The notes below the pieces were generated by a model. It searched no databases and had not been told where the DNA came from. It was given only the letters and a program-made list of their open reading frames with translations. The position numbers were made by a program, and so were the translations under genes. This document shows, in pieces, positions 25,216 through 38,257 of a stretch of 64,000 nt of DNA. Position 1 is the first letter of the stretch, and each line of letters starts with the position of its first letter. Origin of the DNA: Anoplopoma fimbria (lineage: Eukaryota; Chordata; Actinopteri; Perciformes; Anoplopomatidae); NCBI RefSeq assembly GCF_027596085.1, contig NC_072460.1, positions 12,009,326 through 12,073,325 on the forward strand, read 5' to 3'.

Positions 25216-27536
25216 TTATTCCACTGGCTCTTTTTGAGTCTCAGCTTGTGATATCCCATCGCAAGACGGTCTTTAGTTCTATCCATTTTCTGGGTAACTC
25301 CTGAATAAAAATATATGAGTATGTCTCTAGTTCCATCACCAGCTTGTTGCCAATTTAGTCTGAAATAGTTTGAAACAAAGATGAGAGCAGTGAGACTGAA
25401 AAACTTGAAAGTTGTAGGCTGAAAAATCCAAACAATAAACTGAAAGACGTAATAAACCTCAATAAAGCCCAGCAGCCATGTGGGTTTTCCAGTGCGTTCG
25501 TCATTTGTAACGACCTCTTTCACATACAAGTCATCAGGTGATCCTTTTTTTTGTATAAAAGTATTGATGGCCAATATAAAATGATTGGATGAAAACACGA
25601 GTGTGACACCCTGTCTCCTTACATTACATTCATAGATTACTGATTTAGTTTCCCGATAACGTTATGTATAACAGTGTTTTAAGTTAATGAAGCTCTACAT
25701 TTATCTAACAAAGTCTCAAGGATGTGGTTAGAGCAGATGTTGGGCATACAAAACCCAGAATGTTTAAACCAAAGTGCGTTTTTTTTAGGGCAAATTAATC
25801 AGACTCAAAACTGTTGTGAAGGGAGATTGAGAGAGAGTCTGTAAACATAACTGTGTTATCGTATATACCGGTATATCGTGAAACCCCTAGTTCAGTATCA
25901 ATGTTTTTGTGACTTGACATGTAATAATTATGTTAATAGAAAGCGTATTTTTGGTGGCATTAGGTTTCCTTCCAAACATATTTACTGTTGCACATTAGTT
26001 GTATTTCAACATAATTTCTTGGAAACAGGGTTAGACTGTTTGCTCAGTAGTCACATTTTCATCAGAGGTGATTCATCAAGCTATACAAAAAATACATCAC
26101 TAATATGTATATTTCACTATTCTATTGGAAACAATACTGTAAACATATTTTGAAAATAGCATTAAGCATGTTATATCATACGTTTATTCGTCCTCTTTTT
26201 TTCCCTCAAGTGTATTTTATATACAGTCCATCTGGCCTTTACACTTTGGTGTGGATCGCATTAAGGTTTCTGCCTTTGCGGCCATCTGAGAATCTACATT
26301 TTTTTTTCTCAAGACTGCAATAGAAAATACATAATAGATTGTCACCCACTCAGGAGAACATCAGCAAACTGTTTTGGCCAGAGCTCTGAGTCTTTACAAG
26401 AGTGAAAACAGAATTACTTTACATTCTCATACAGTGTTTTTGTCATTGTCATTGAACATCATTTCTAATCTACAGATGCCCCAGTTTGACATTTTGCACA
26501 ATGTTGAGCTTACAGTTCAGTTAAAATACTCACAATCTTCACGTTGCCTTTTCCAGTCCAGTCCGTACTAATTATAATATTGAATAAGGCCATGGAAGCC
26601 ACTGTTCCTAGTGGTAAGTTGTGATAACGTTATCTTTCAATGTAGTGTAAAAAGGAAAAACAGCTCTCACCACCAGCTGGCATGGAGGCTGGATAAACAC
26701 GAGCTTTAAGTGCATCTTGTCCTTCTCCCCCGTGAGTAGCTGTCCTCATGCAGCAGCGAGTCTCCTGAACGCAGCCTCTAAAAGGTTAAAACCAGCCATT
26801 CCCTCCAGCTGCTTGTTTCTTATCACTGTCCATCTCCTCAGTAATGGAGCAGTGCTGCTAGATCCACTGAGGGACTCAGCTCCAGGGGAGAAGAGTTAAG
26901 GGATTACAAAACCCTTTAAACTGCATCTTCTGAACCCATAGTGCCACTTGCTCTACCACTGTTGTGCGATCAAGACCCTGAAGAGGAGATGAGCGTTCAA
27001 AAGGTGTGCTGCGTTTGTCTCTTATTTACATTATTACATTCATATTCTTCAGCTACTGTCCGTTTAAACATACACACAGTAATAAAATGAACCTGCTCTA
27101 CTGAACGAACAAACTTTCATTCCATGGCAAATTAAAACATTTGATAATCTGATAATGACCAACCACAATAACTTAAATTGCACATTTTGTAATGTTCACA
27201 CCAAATGTTTGACCATAAAGATCAACAGTTAAAGCTTAATGTCTCAAGTCTGTTACTAAGATAGTCACTGTTAAAAAGACTTCCATTATTGCAAGGTAAT
27301 ATATTACCTTTTCTTTTTTTTTTTTTTGCTCTGACCATACTTTCATAAAATCCACTCCTCCTGAGTAAAGATAAATGATCATCCAGTATTTTGGATTTAT
27401 GATCAGAGTCACCTCCTTCCCTACATCATTGTAGCGTTTCATGCTCCTCATTAGAATACATTCAAATGAGGAGAGAACCAATGCTCCTGCAGTGATCATT
27501 ATTTTATCCACACAGCCATCAGCTCCATTCCTTGGC

Positions 27537-28332
27537 TTAGACTGTGTTCTGCTCCAGTAAAGGCGGATGCTCTTTAGGTTGTTGAGGTGGTTCGGTCCTC
27601 TGGTCCTGCTGCTGTTCAGGTGGAGGCGGCTGCTGTTGTGGTGGATCATATTTTAGGCTTTCCTTCTGAGGGGGCTGTGGTGGTGTCGCTGGCTCCGCAT
27701 TGGGCATCTCTTTTCTGTCGCTTGGCTGAATTTCCAGAGCTGGTGTGTCCTTGCAGCAGAAATACTGCTGCCAGATTTTCTTGAAGGCCGTGCGGAACTT
27801 CTTAATACGGAAAGCGTAGATAATTGGGTTGACAGCAGAGTTGCCATGGGTGAGCAGGATGGCGATGTAGATGAGGACTATAGGCTTCTTGCACTCAGGG
27901 CAGAAAAGTGTGATGCAGTTGATGATGTGGAGGGGGAGCCAGCTGACCGCGAAGAGGAAAAGAACCAGAGCCAGCGATTTTGCAAGATTCAGCTCCTTGT
28001 CATAGTACCTGTTGGGGTCTGTGTGACTGGTGGTGAACTTCTTATTGTTGAGTTGCTTGTGGATCACGTAGAAGATCTCTGCATAGATGACCAGCATAAG
28101 AAGCAGTGGCGGCAGCACCCAACCGAAAAAGTTGAAATAGACCATGTAGTCCATGCTGATGACATTTTCAAATTGGCAGGTGATAATAAGGTCAGAGCTG
28201 ATGGAGCCGTTCTGCTGGAGGCGCTTCAGGTTGTTCCAGCCTAACATGGGGGTTAACCCCACGATGAAGGCCACCGTCCAGCATATCACCACTGCCAGCC
28301 CCGCACGCCGAGGGGTCACCACCCGCTTGTAC
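27537..28332 (-). CDS. adora1: adora1 coding exon 2 (TM4 to C-terminus)
   Basis: After the AG acceptor at 28334-28333 the exon reads through TM4-TM7 to a stop at 27539-27537. Following helix 8 (KKIWQQYF) comes a Cys pair, FCCKD, a candidate palmitoylation site comparable to the Cys near the human C-terminus. A roughly 65-residue tail then has repeated Pro and Gln ([23 protein letters not shown]). Human A1 ends within about 17 residues of the equivalent Cys. The added part is low-complexity CAG/CCT-type sequence. Confidence 0.93.
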
Positions 28333-30318
28333 CTGCAAACAACACAGTCTCATGTCAGCACTTTCTCTCACAGTGCTGTAAGGACTTGCATGGCTTCTTA
28401 TTTGCTTCATCTCTTTCACTTTGTCAGTGACAAAAGGTGTGATTCACAAAAAAAGAGTTACCATTCAGACCTCAAGCCCCTGGACACGTTACACACATTT
28501 CCTTGCAGCAAATATTTCCACTTGAACAGGACAGTGTCAGCAAACTTTTATCACTGCTGCTTTGCACACTTATTTTGTTTAGGGCACAACCAATTAGCCC
28601 ACAGTTCTTACAATTGGCTTAATATTATCTAATAATTTATTACAGCGGTACAGTGGACAAAAGCTGCAGGACTTGGGAAGCTACAACCAGCTTTAACAGA
28701 TATGGCTTTTTCATTGTTTCCGGTGTTATATGGATAAGAGGCAGAAGGTAGAAGAAGTACAAGGTGCAGAGGCTGTAAAATTGTATGACTGCTGTCCTAT
28801 GACTAAGCAATGGCACAGAGAGACTCAGACTGATACTTGCCTAGAGGCAGTGAAACATCTATCTGATCACACTCGTGTTGAAAAGTGTGTAGAGCAAACA
28901 ATGCTCCCTTTCGGATAACGAATGAGTGATATTTTCAACATGTGTTGTGGTTATTGTCAGGGAAATTAGCATTACAATAACCTGACCTTTAGCTGAAGTG
29001 GAGCCTGAAGCAAAACAAAATCCTGCAATTTAGCCCAGTGCCATGTCTTGGATTAGTATCGACCAGGGATTGTGTCTGAAGCATGGCATGACGATCATTA
29101 TTCACACACTGAGCCTGGGAGCCAGTCTGCTCAGAAAATATCAGATTCTAATCTAACAGCAGGAAATGTGGGACTTAATTGAAGTTGTGGGAAGCGAGTG
29201 GCAGTAACACTCCCTTGTGACAGCATTTCAGATGTTAGTAACACAAGGAATGGATATGTAGGATGTGAAAGTTTCTGAGGCAGACACCATTAAGCTTGGA
29301 TGGTTTTAAAAGACTAAGTTGTAAAAAGTTAAAATTCCTGATAAACTGCAATTGTAACCTAAGAAGCCTTTGTTATAGCTTCGAACATTAATCTCATGTC
29401 TAAGACTCCGCTGAGAATATTCTTAGACAATAAATTCCCCTGTTCGACCAAGATTATCTTTTTCAGCCTTTCAGCGCCACTGCTCAGTCTTTTGTTTCAG
29501 CTCGGCATGATAAATCACTGGTAGTAGCCGAAACAAAGAAGGATATTATACATATTGACAGCAAATATGACCATCTTTGTGACCCCCAAGAACCATATTT
29601 CTCCAGTATACAACCCCATTCTGTCACTGTGTGCCACTGTGCTACTCTGCCACACACATTAGCACCTTGAGGACAAAGGAACTAATGAAAGCTGTTGGTT
29701 GATCAGATAGCTGTCATGTCAGCACTAGTGAGTCAGATCTATATGCAAATAAAGTGACCGGCAGGGTGGAGGCATCCTGTGAAGTGAAACGTGACCCGTG
29801 AGCAAATAAATACGCACAGCTCTGGGGCTGTGGTTATTTGTTTGTTTGTGTGAGCAAATAAAAACAGTGCCATCATCAACATCATTACTATCACCATCCC
29901 TGTCACGTGTCCACGTGGCACAGATAAAGACAATGACATGTGCCTTTTTCCTTGTTGGGTTGTGAAAACCTCATTACCTGGTCGGGATCTTGACCCTGAG
30001 ATAGCGGTCAATTGCAATAGCCAGTAGGGCCAGGATTGAACTTTGCGTCAGTACCAGCACCGTGCACGCGACGAGCAGGCAGCTGTAAAAGTGAGTTTGG
30101 AGTCCGATGCTGATAGTAATCGCCAAAGGAATGACCAGGGCTCCCACTGCGATATCCGCCAGAGCCAGTGACACGATGAAGCAAAACGTGTTATCTCGCA
30201 ACGATTTGTTAATTTTAACCGCCCAAACCACCATCACGTTTCCCATTACAGACGCGACTGCAATCAGCACCTCCATCCCAATGTAGAGCGACTGCGCTGA
30301 GAGAACTGCTCCGGGCAT
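27537..30318 (-). CDS. adora1: Adenosine A1 receptor, two coding exons, extended C-terminus
   Basis: A seven-transmembrane Gi/o-coupled receptor for adenosine at the plasma membrane. Exon 1 is 30318-29978 and exon 2 is 28332-27537; they join as [11 protein letters not shown] to give 378 residues. The single intron after DRYLRVKIP is in the same place as in human ADORA1. Seen in order: TM1 [22 protein letters not shown]2 [24 protein letters not shown]3 [22 protein letters not shown]4, ECL2 with conserved Cys, TM5 [22 protein letters not shown]6 [20 protein letters not shown], and TM7 [18 protein letters not shown] (NPxxY). Similarity is clearly A1 rather than A2 or A3. The tail runs about 50 residues beyond the human length. 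Whether it is the a or b fish paralogue cannot be decided here. Confidence 0.95.
28333..29977 (-). other. adora1: adora1 intron
   Basis: A 1,645-bp GT-AG intron between the TM3 and TM4 exons. I see no additional exon or recognisable mobile element within it. Confidence 0.85.
29978..30318 (-). CDS. adora1: adora1 coding exon 1 (N-terminus to DRY motif)
   Basis: ATG at 30318-30316 begins [19 protein letters not shown], aligned with human MPPSISAFQAAYIGIEVLI. The exon carries TM1-TM3 and ends in phase 2 after KIPTR with donor GTAATG at 29977. Two short upstream ATGs are present in the transcript sense, at 30436-30434 and 30416-30414. Each is followed by a stop within 10 codons or so, before the main start, if that region is exonic. 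Confidence 0.95.
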
Positions 30319-33300
30319 CCTTGCAGATGATTATGTCCTGGATAAGAACAAGATTGATGGTTATGAGCAGCCAGCAGGGCAGTCTACAGTATTCTCCCAA
30401 TGCGCTGTGCGTGCATCAGTTTCCCGGTGCCCACATTCTCCTGGTTAAGAGATATAAATTGCAACAAAAATAATCCAGTTATGTTGTGGTAAGAAGTGCG
30501 TTAACCAGCAGCATATCTAAAAATGAGTTTGTTTTCCTTTGGAGCAGGTGTTGTGGTCCGGTGGCTGTTGTGCGTCGCTCCTGCTCTGTGCCCTGCGCAT
30601 CCACTTGGCTAAATACACCTGCTCCTGGTGAGAGCAGCATCCTCCACATGTGCTCCGATTTATCCAAGAGGGCGCCTCATCTTCATCTTCATCGGTCTAC
30701 GTTTTTAATTCTCAACAATGCAGGTTTCATTACGGCAATAAGCTACCTTCTGGATGAAAGTGCGCACAGTTGCAGCTCCTGCGCAGGCGGGTCCCTCTTT
30801 CTCTCCCCCTCACTGTGCTTTCGGTAAGACCAATAATGCAGTTGCCGAATATAGCTTTGGAATTTCCCCCCGTTTTTTTTTTTGTTCTATTCAGATGTGT
30901 TGTTTTTGTTTCTGTTTAAATAATATTCTTGGTTCAGCGTAGTCTATTCGGCGGGTGCGACTGCTTCTGTTTCCATGCAGAAATAATTAAATGCGCTGTA
31001 TCCTTCTGCGGGACCGTCCCAAGGAAGTCAGGTAGTGCAGAGGTGATTTGAACTCTCGTTTTTTATTTTATGCCATGCACGCCTTCCTCCCACGCCCTTT
31101 CAAATGCTAATGGACCTTGCTCGGTTACCTTTTGTTCTGATAAGAGGTGAGGCAGTGAACTGCCACAGCTTACACATAACAACACAGCTAGAGCTATTGA
31201 AAATGGCAGAGATCATATATATAATTCCCTCATGACAAAAGACCGAGTAAACAGTGGCACAATTATGGAATCACGCAATATGAATCTCACTGTTTTCCTC
31301 ATTTGCCAAAATAGACTTCATTAATTCACAACACCTCAGAGAAATTATTATTATTATTCAGGTCATTCTAAATATATTTATGTGCTTCAGACTTCAAAGA
31401 CCTCCGCTTTGAGCCCGAGGCCAGCCTCCAAACTAATGAGAAATCTATAACAACAAGACTAGAAACGGTATGACGGATTTAGATATATTGACCAGCCTTA
31501 AAAGAATATGTCCTGCCTCTGACTTGGGCCATTCAAAAGCCGGTCTCCAGTGACACAACAACCCTTCCTGTCAATTAGAAACACACGATGACCCCTGAGC
31601 AGCCAAGCATTTAGAAAATACAGGAGTGACCTACAGCACTGGCATCTTGTGCTCCCTCGCTGTGGTTCAAAGGTTTATAACAGGCAGTTGCGTGAGCTCT
31701 CTGACCGTGGCAGGATCTCTATTTTCACATCCGTACAGGACTGACAGTGTAGACTTGATGTGAAGGCGTCACAGATGGTGCACTGTGCTTACTCGCTGTA
31801 ACTTATATAGCCTAATATGGAAGAAAGCAGGGTGGAAGTCCTGGATTTCAGATGGCATGTGAGTCAGACTGATACAAAAACAAAAAAGCAATACTGTGGT
31901 CAACGTACATACCGGGTGTTCGTGTTTTATGGCATGATAGCCAACAGTCAGCAGGAGCTCTGCTCTAGCCAGCTTTTATCTGTGACCAGCATCAGAGACA
32001 TCAGCGTGGGGTACAGAGGTCAGCCAGCATACACTGAGTAAGGAAGCAGCCATATGGTCCGCTGGCAGTGATTGGCACCAGACACACTTCTTTCACTGAC
32101 AATTGAATGAGCATAAGCCTGGTGGTAATGCATGAGAAATCAATCTTCATAGAGCAAATGGATTGAACTGACACATTTGGGCTATTGTGGTTGACAAGCC
32201 AGAGAGATTCTGAATGTTTTTGTTTTTTCAAATAAGTTCACTGTCAAGGCTGCATTTTTCTTTACTTTTTCAATCAAGTGTCAATCAGTATACAAATTAC
32301 AATGTTATGTCAAGCCTTAGTTGAGAGTAGCAAAGGGATCCTGAAAGTGCCATACACTATGTCAGGCTGTATCCTTATTGTGTTTTAAACTTTGAGCAGC
32401 TTAGAGACTCGAGCAGGGAACACAGACATGCTCAACATGGCCAGCACAGACTTCATAATGCTGCGTGTGCTTGTTCACAGTCAGTGTTTTCACTGAGGAC
32501 ATGACTGCACCCTGACAATGTGTGAAGTATGAAACGTTCCCTGTGTCAAATACAGACTTCCTTAAATAGACTTTCCCACTATCAAGGCCTTTCAAACAAT
32601 TCTTCCATATGAGGAAATGAGGGAATGCTTCAGTAAACGATTGTCAGATTTTGCCATTTGGGAATGTGTGACCAGTGAAGTGCAGTGTGCTTCAGTGTCA
32701 TGAGATTCTACAGTTCAGTGCTCTTTTCTTGTCGAGTCCAAAATCAAAGATATCTCAGCAGTTACAAAATGTCCACAGTTTGTACATGGCCTTCACCAAG
32801 CTCAGAGTTTTTTGATTGGTAAAAGGAAAGCTGTTTAGTTGTAAGGTCGACTGCTTTCAACAAAAACCTCTTCATTAAATGCAAATCATCCTGATAGATG
32901 ACAGAAAGGCCCACTAATGGGCACAGGCACAGTGTGACGCCCTCACAAGCTTGTACAGCGCATCAACCTTTTCCTTCTGACATAGCATCATTTATACGAA
33001 GGCTTCAACTGCCTGGATGAAGAACCAAGCACTGAGCCATGTCCATATTCAAATGAGGAAAGATCACATAGCTTCTTCCTCCCCAGTGTCTTGTCAGCTG
33101 AACTGGGTTCAAAAACAATATTGCTCAGTCATTTAAAGAAAAGATCACCAGCCATAAACTATTGTGGTGTTCCCAGCTGACCGCTGAACCAGACGGCAGC
33201 AACATTATTAAAACTGACTTGGGACCTTGGCCTATTAGCCAGGGACTCTTTCCAGTAAAACAGTTTAGCCATTTCAAACAAGACTGGGGCCATTGAGAAA

Positions 33301-34584
33301 TACAACTAGAGTGTTATTACAAGCGACATTTTAAGGAAAAACAACACAAGATGGATAGCCTTGGCTTTGTCGTTCAGATGAAAATGAAAATCTCAGAAAA
33401 GAGGCAATATAAGAACATTTAAGCATTCACTTGTTTCTCCCTGGACAAACGCCAACAGCCTCCAAAGTATCATAGCCGCTGGGAATGGACGTGGCCCCTT
33501 GTACTTTAGATGGAAATTATCCAGTAAGTGGTGCATCACAGAGAAAAAAAGAAAAACAGATGTTGGATTAGATGTACAAACTAATTTCTTCCATGAAAGC
33601 TATTTGTTTTCACACAAACACAGCAATTAAGTCTGCTCGTTTCCTCTACAATTAATATAAATCTAAAATGATAGTTGATGTTGTTGAGGTCAGCAAACAG
33701 CTGCACACAACAGAGAGTGAGATCATCTGCACAAAGCAACATTTATTGCTTCAGGAATATTAGATTTCATAGCATTGAACTGGTGACTTCATGGATAGAA
33801 ATACCCCACATCTTTGCAGAACAAATGCATTTGACACTATGAAATTTTACATTATCCATGTGACCCAGATTTTGTGTTGTCTTTCACAAAAATACAGTTA
33901 AAGTGGTTTGAGTCCTGACTGTTGAGTATATGAAAAATACTTTGGTCTACTTAAATTTTCTTCTTTAATCTGAGAAAACAACCTGTTGACAAACTAATTT
34001 TGGTGTAAGAGCTCTTCTCAGAGTAGCCAGTCGGGTGACCCACATCATTCTGCCTGCTCGTCACCCACAATGTTGCTGTGAAATTAACCACCGCACCCAC
34101 TTGAAGCTTGAGCTGACAGGGTGAAAATTAAAAATGTCAACAGCTAGTCAGGCAGCTCACTGTCTGGTATCATATAAAAAGCCACCCTTGATCATAACTG
34201 CGATATTTTAAATGAGTCTTTTAATGTGGCCTTCTGATGAGGTCCTGGCAAGCCCAGAGCCAGGGATTTGGAAATACTGAGGACTACCCACCTGTGCATC
34301 AAATACAAAGAGATATTTGGAATTATTTAATTATTAATTTCAAATTCACTAAACCATTTAATTCTTTAATCTTTAATTCTAGTGTTAAAAAAAATCCCCT
34401 TGTTTTATCTAAATTAAGCATTATTTCTTCAAAGGGAAATTACCTTAAAAATTGTAGAAATGTGAGCTGTTAGGTCTGGTGATTAAAACCCCTAAATCTT
34501 GAGAAACAGCAACAAGGAGTTATTAAGTTAAATAAGTGGTTTGACAATATGGGGAATGTATTTTGTAATTTGTTTACTTGGTCA

Positions 34585-34850
34585 TAATCTCGTCGTTTTT
34601 ACATTTTTATTTAGTATGGATTCACCAAACAAGATATAGCATGCTAATTATTGAGCTTTAGAGGGGCTGGTGAGGAGATTGCGTTGCCTTTGGACAGACC
34701 AAGGCCAGCTAAGCTAAGCTAATCAGCTTCTGGCTATAGCTTAACATACCATCATACATAAGAGCTGTATTGATCTTCTCATCTAACTATCGGCAATAAA
34801 ACAAATACGCACATTTCCGGAATTTTCAACATTTTCCTTTAACAGTATCC
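34585..34850. mobile_element. Decayed copy of an abundant teleost short repeat
   Basis: Contains AGCTTTAGAGGGGCTGGTG, CCTTTGGACAGACCAAGGC, AGCTAAGCTAAGCTAATC and CTTCTCATCTAACTATCGGC, ending TTTCCGGAATTTTCAACATT. I recognise this chain of words as a very common interspersed repeat of percomorph fish. It is non-coding, diverged and lacks clean ends. Confidence 0.6.
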
Positions 34851-37639
34851 TCCTCTTTAGATAGCTGAATGGAAAAGTAGGCTACCATGCAATATAATCA
34901 TGTCCATATGTTTTCATGTAGGTTGCTCTTAAATTTATATATTCTCTTTTCCGCGGGGAAAGTTGCATAAGGGGATTCCCCATGTCTTTGTGTCTCGGTA
35001 TGCTTGTTGCTTGAGTGTGCTAAGATGTACAGATGAGGACCACTCAAACAGAAACGCTAAACCCAAACCACGGTCTCTGTAATGCAGCTCTGTGGGGAGA
35101 GCGCCTCCGCGTCATCCAACACCAGTCCCAAATAAGATTACTGTGCAGAAAATACTGAGCCTCTCAAATGTTCCGCTGCATCTCCCACAGCTCTTCCATC
35201 CGTGTACACACAGAAAACCAGCAGACAGAAGTGCCACTGGCTGCCTCTCACAAAATATCAAGGTTAAATATATAATTCACACCTTGCATGTTGACAGTTT
35301 TGATGTTCAGTCTGCATTGGTAAAAACATCTCAGGTTCTCCCACAGACGGCTTTACAGTAAAAACGTTCTCCAGCAGCCTACACACCAATCATAGAATTA
35401 AATACAGAGCTATTTTGCAAATGTGTGAATCGAAGTGAGGAACTCACATCCTGTTTTCGTAAAGGTGGGTGAGTTGACTATGCTTGCGTTGCGCTTCTTA
35501 GTGCTATTTCTGATGTAATTTTAATTGGCCTCCGTAAGAGCAGTATAGCTGATGCCAACAATTTATAAAAACAATGTATGATACGTCCCTATTTCTTCTA
35601 ATGGTTACACGGTGTTGCACACATATCGAAAGGCTTCGGATAATAAGAGGGAATATTTAATGTCTTTTCCCCAACATGTGACCCTATTAATGCTGCACAA
35701 CACTAATTGAAAGCACTTTGACAGCAGCATGTACAGTAAGATGATCACAGCCTGCACATGAAATATTAATGCTCGATATTATATACAGTCGGTGATTGCA
35801 AATTTATAATTTGTCAACAAAGGTGATAATTAGCATGAGTACAATATGTAATGGCATGTTCTGCATAAATGCTTACTGCTGCATAAACAAGTCTCACACT
35901 ATAAAATTAGATCACAAAGTGATAGGGAATAAAGCCAGGCCTCTTGTTCTTGTTAGTCGCTACAGTAGTGAACTCATATAAAGGCAACACGGAGGAAACT
36001 GGTGGAGAATCAGGGAAAGGAGAGAGAATATAATTAGATAGAGGAGTAGGAGAGGGGCATCAGTTAGGGCTGTGCACAGCGGCTAGATAGATGAGGGGGA
36101 GATGAAAGGAAATGGAGGGAGAGATGGAAGAATGTGTGGGATAATGACAAAACTCGAAATCTAATCTATTTAAGAGGGGTGGTCAATCCCAAATCAAAGG
36201 ACTTGATGTGGCCTCTTGTGAATGCACACTTCAGAATGTGTCTTTTAAAGTCAAGGCTGTTGTCGGCCCACTTTGCTGTGAAGTTCCTTTGAAAAGATGC
36301 TTTGGAAAAGTGCGTCCTGACGTGTAAAAGAAAACTGGGTCAAACGTGTACTTTTGGTTCTCTGTGGATGAAGACGTTGTGCTCAGCGTGTTTGATGTTG
36401 GCTCTGGGATTTTGGAGGCTGTCACGATCCAGTGTAAAAGAAAGAATTAATAAATGAAGCCTAAATCCACATAGAAGGATACATTGAGAGGCTCCAGTAT
36501 TCAGTGTGCAAGACTGTGTTCTGTGAATTCTGCATTCCCATCACCATTCTGCACTATGAAATTGGGCTGGGACTGTGCACTGGTCTTGGTCTATCATGCA
36601 CAACAGTTTGGATGCCACTAATCAGACTGGCAGACTTTGGGGAATGATGCATCATGCACAAACATATTATGTATGCTGCTGATTAGATGGGTAGGAGGCA
36701 TTTCATCTTCTAATTTATTCCTCTAACGTGTGTGCCTCAGTACCTGAATGCTGTTCTCTGTACTGGGACAAAAAGGTATGCAGCTCATTGTTGTTATCTA
36801 TTAATTCTGCTGTAATTGGCCAAAGGCAGGCATTGAAGTGTTTGTTAAATGAGCTTTGGCAAGGTGATCTGTTTAATGACCGTATTTCTTGACCAGTTAG
36901 CCATCAGGTTGCATTACTATTTGTGTACATTCACCCTCCCAGAAAGAAAAAAAATTCTGATTTTGGTGACATCATGGTCTCCTAGAACAACTTTTTCAAG
37001 ATTATTATTCCTTGACTCCTTGATTATTAAGCCCACCACCAACCACTTCTGTGGATTTGTTGATGTATAGAAGACCAACCTTAAGGCAAACATCTGCTCC
37101 TCCCACAGAATAAATGAGGCAGGGTATTTGTGCTTCAATGGACATGTGCTACATTCACAAGCATGACAGCTTGCACAATTTTTCCTTTTCACCACCTCTC
37201 GGTTGTAAGAATCCCCAGACTAAAATGTGGCGCGGCAGATATGTAAAAAGGAGATATGTGAGTCCTCTGAAGCTTTTATAATATTCAACCGTGTAAACTT
37301 TGTGGACAAGACAGCATTTTCTTACCTTTACTGCCTCCAGCAATGACAAATCTTATTTTATTTCGTGCAAAAGGCAGTCTAACTCTCTTATTTTGCTTTT
37401 CTGGGGGGTGGGATATTACTATCTTTAATACTTGAAAACAAAAGACCCTTCGAGTCAGACAGAAGGGAGAAGAGGTTTGTCCGAATTGTTTCACCCACAG
37501 ACACATTTATTGTCAATTGTTTTACAGCATGTTTACCCTCTTTGCACTCCCCGAAAGAGAAACTGGAAACTAATTTTAAAGGGTCCCCTGCCTCTCGCCA
37601 CCCTTATTTCCTCTCAAACCTTCTCTATGGCCTGAGAGG

Positions 37640-38220
37640 AGGCATGATAGTTTTTTAATGAGATAAATCCCTGCGCGCTCTGGCCACTTGCCATTTCAAT
37701 TAAGGAGCAATATTGCAAATGAAGGAAATTGTTAGCGGATCTGGGATTATTAAGTACCATTTGGAAAGTAGTGTGTGTGTTTACACAAATGGGAGGTCTA
37801 AATATTGGTGCTAAGGCAGGAAATAATTACAGAAATGTGAAATGCATTATTCTTGCTCGTGTGTGGATGCTGGAAAGCGCCACGCAATAAAAGAGTCCTG
37901 CAACGTGAGTGCTTCTGTCACCGTGGGAGGGAATAAAATCCCTGTGAAATGTGGATGCATTATCAACATTCAGAAGAGAATGAGTATAGGCATCATTTTA
38001 TTCTGTCATTTGCATTGTTATGATTTAATTATAAAGGCAATCAGTGCAGTGTGTTGTGCGCTGTGCCCCGCATCTTTTAAATGAAATAGACTTCCCTGGG
38101 TTTGGCTTTGATTGATTTAATATAAGCAGTTTTTCATGGGCTTTTGACTGGAAGTTAATGAGTTTTAATGCAATTTGGGAGATTAGGATGTAAACAATCA
38201 TGTAGTCGATCAACCTTTTT
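37640..38220. promoter_or_regulatory. Candidate conserved non-coding/enhancer-like stretch
   Basis: AT-rich, non-repetitive sequence with clustered homeodomain-like TAATTA/ATTA words and an octamer ATTTGCAT (38008-38015) overlapping a SOX-like CATTGTTATG (38013-38022). The composition resembles developmental non-coding elements. Conservation cannot be judged from one sequence. Confidence 0.2.
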
Positions 38221-38257
38221 TCTTTTTTGACTTACTTGTCATCGATCAATCAATCCT

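Larger units (their letters stand above)
15801..27536. other. Non-coding interval between mmp9 promoter and adora1 3' end
   Basis: I see no gene with recognisable protein similarity or a consistent exon chain on either strand. The longest frames are unsupported. Contents I can name are the short elements listed separately (21301, 22412, 23230, 25050). The 3' UTR of adora1 probably occupies some of the bases just below 27536, but I could not fix its end. Confidence 0.55.

Noticed and set aside
25053..25598. 181-codon open frame on the minus strand
   Set aside because: No recognisable domain, low-complexity hydrophobic text, overlaps a likely dispersed-repeat fragment, and has no splice partners.
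30215..30400. Overlapping upstream frame ahead of adora1
   Set aside because: Its first codon is TTG, not ATG, so it is not a credible uORF. The real upstream ATGs are at 30436 and 30416.
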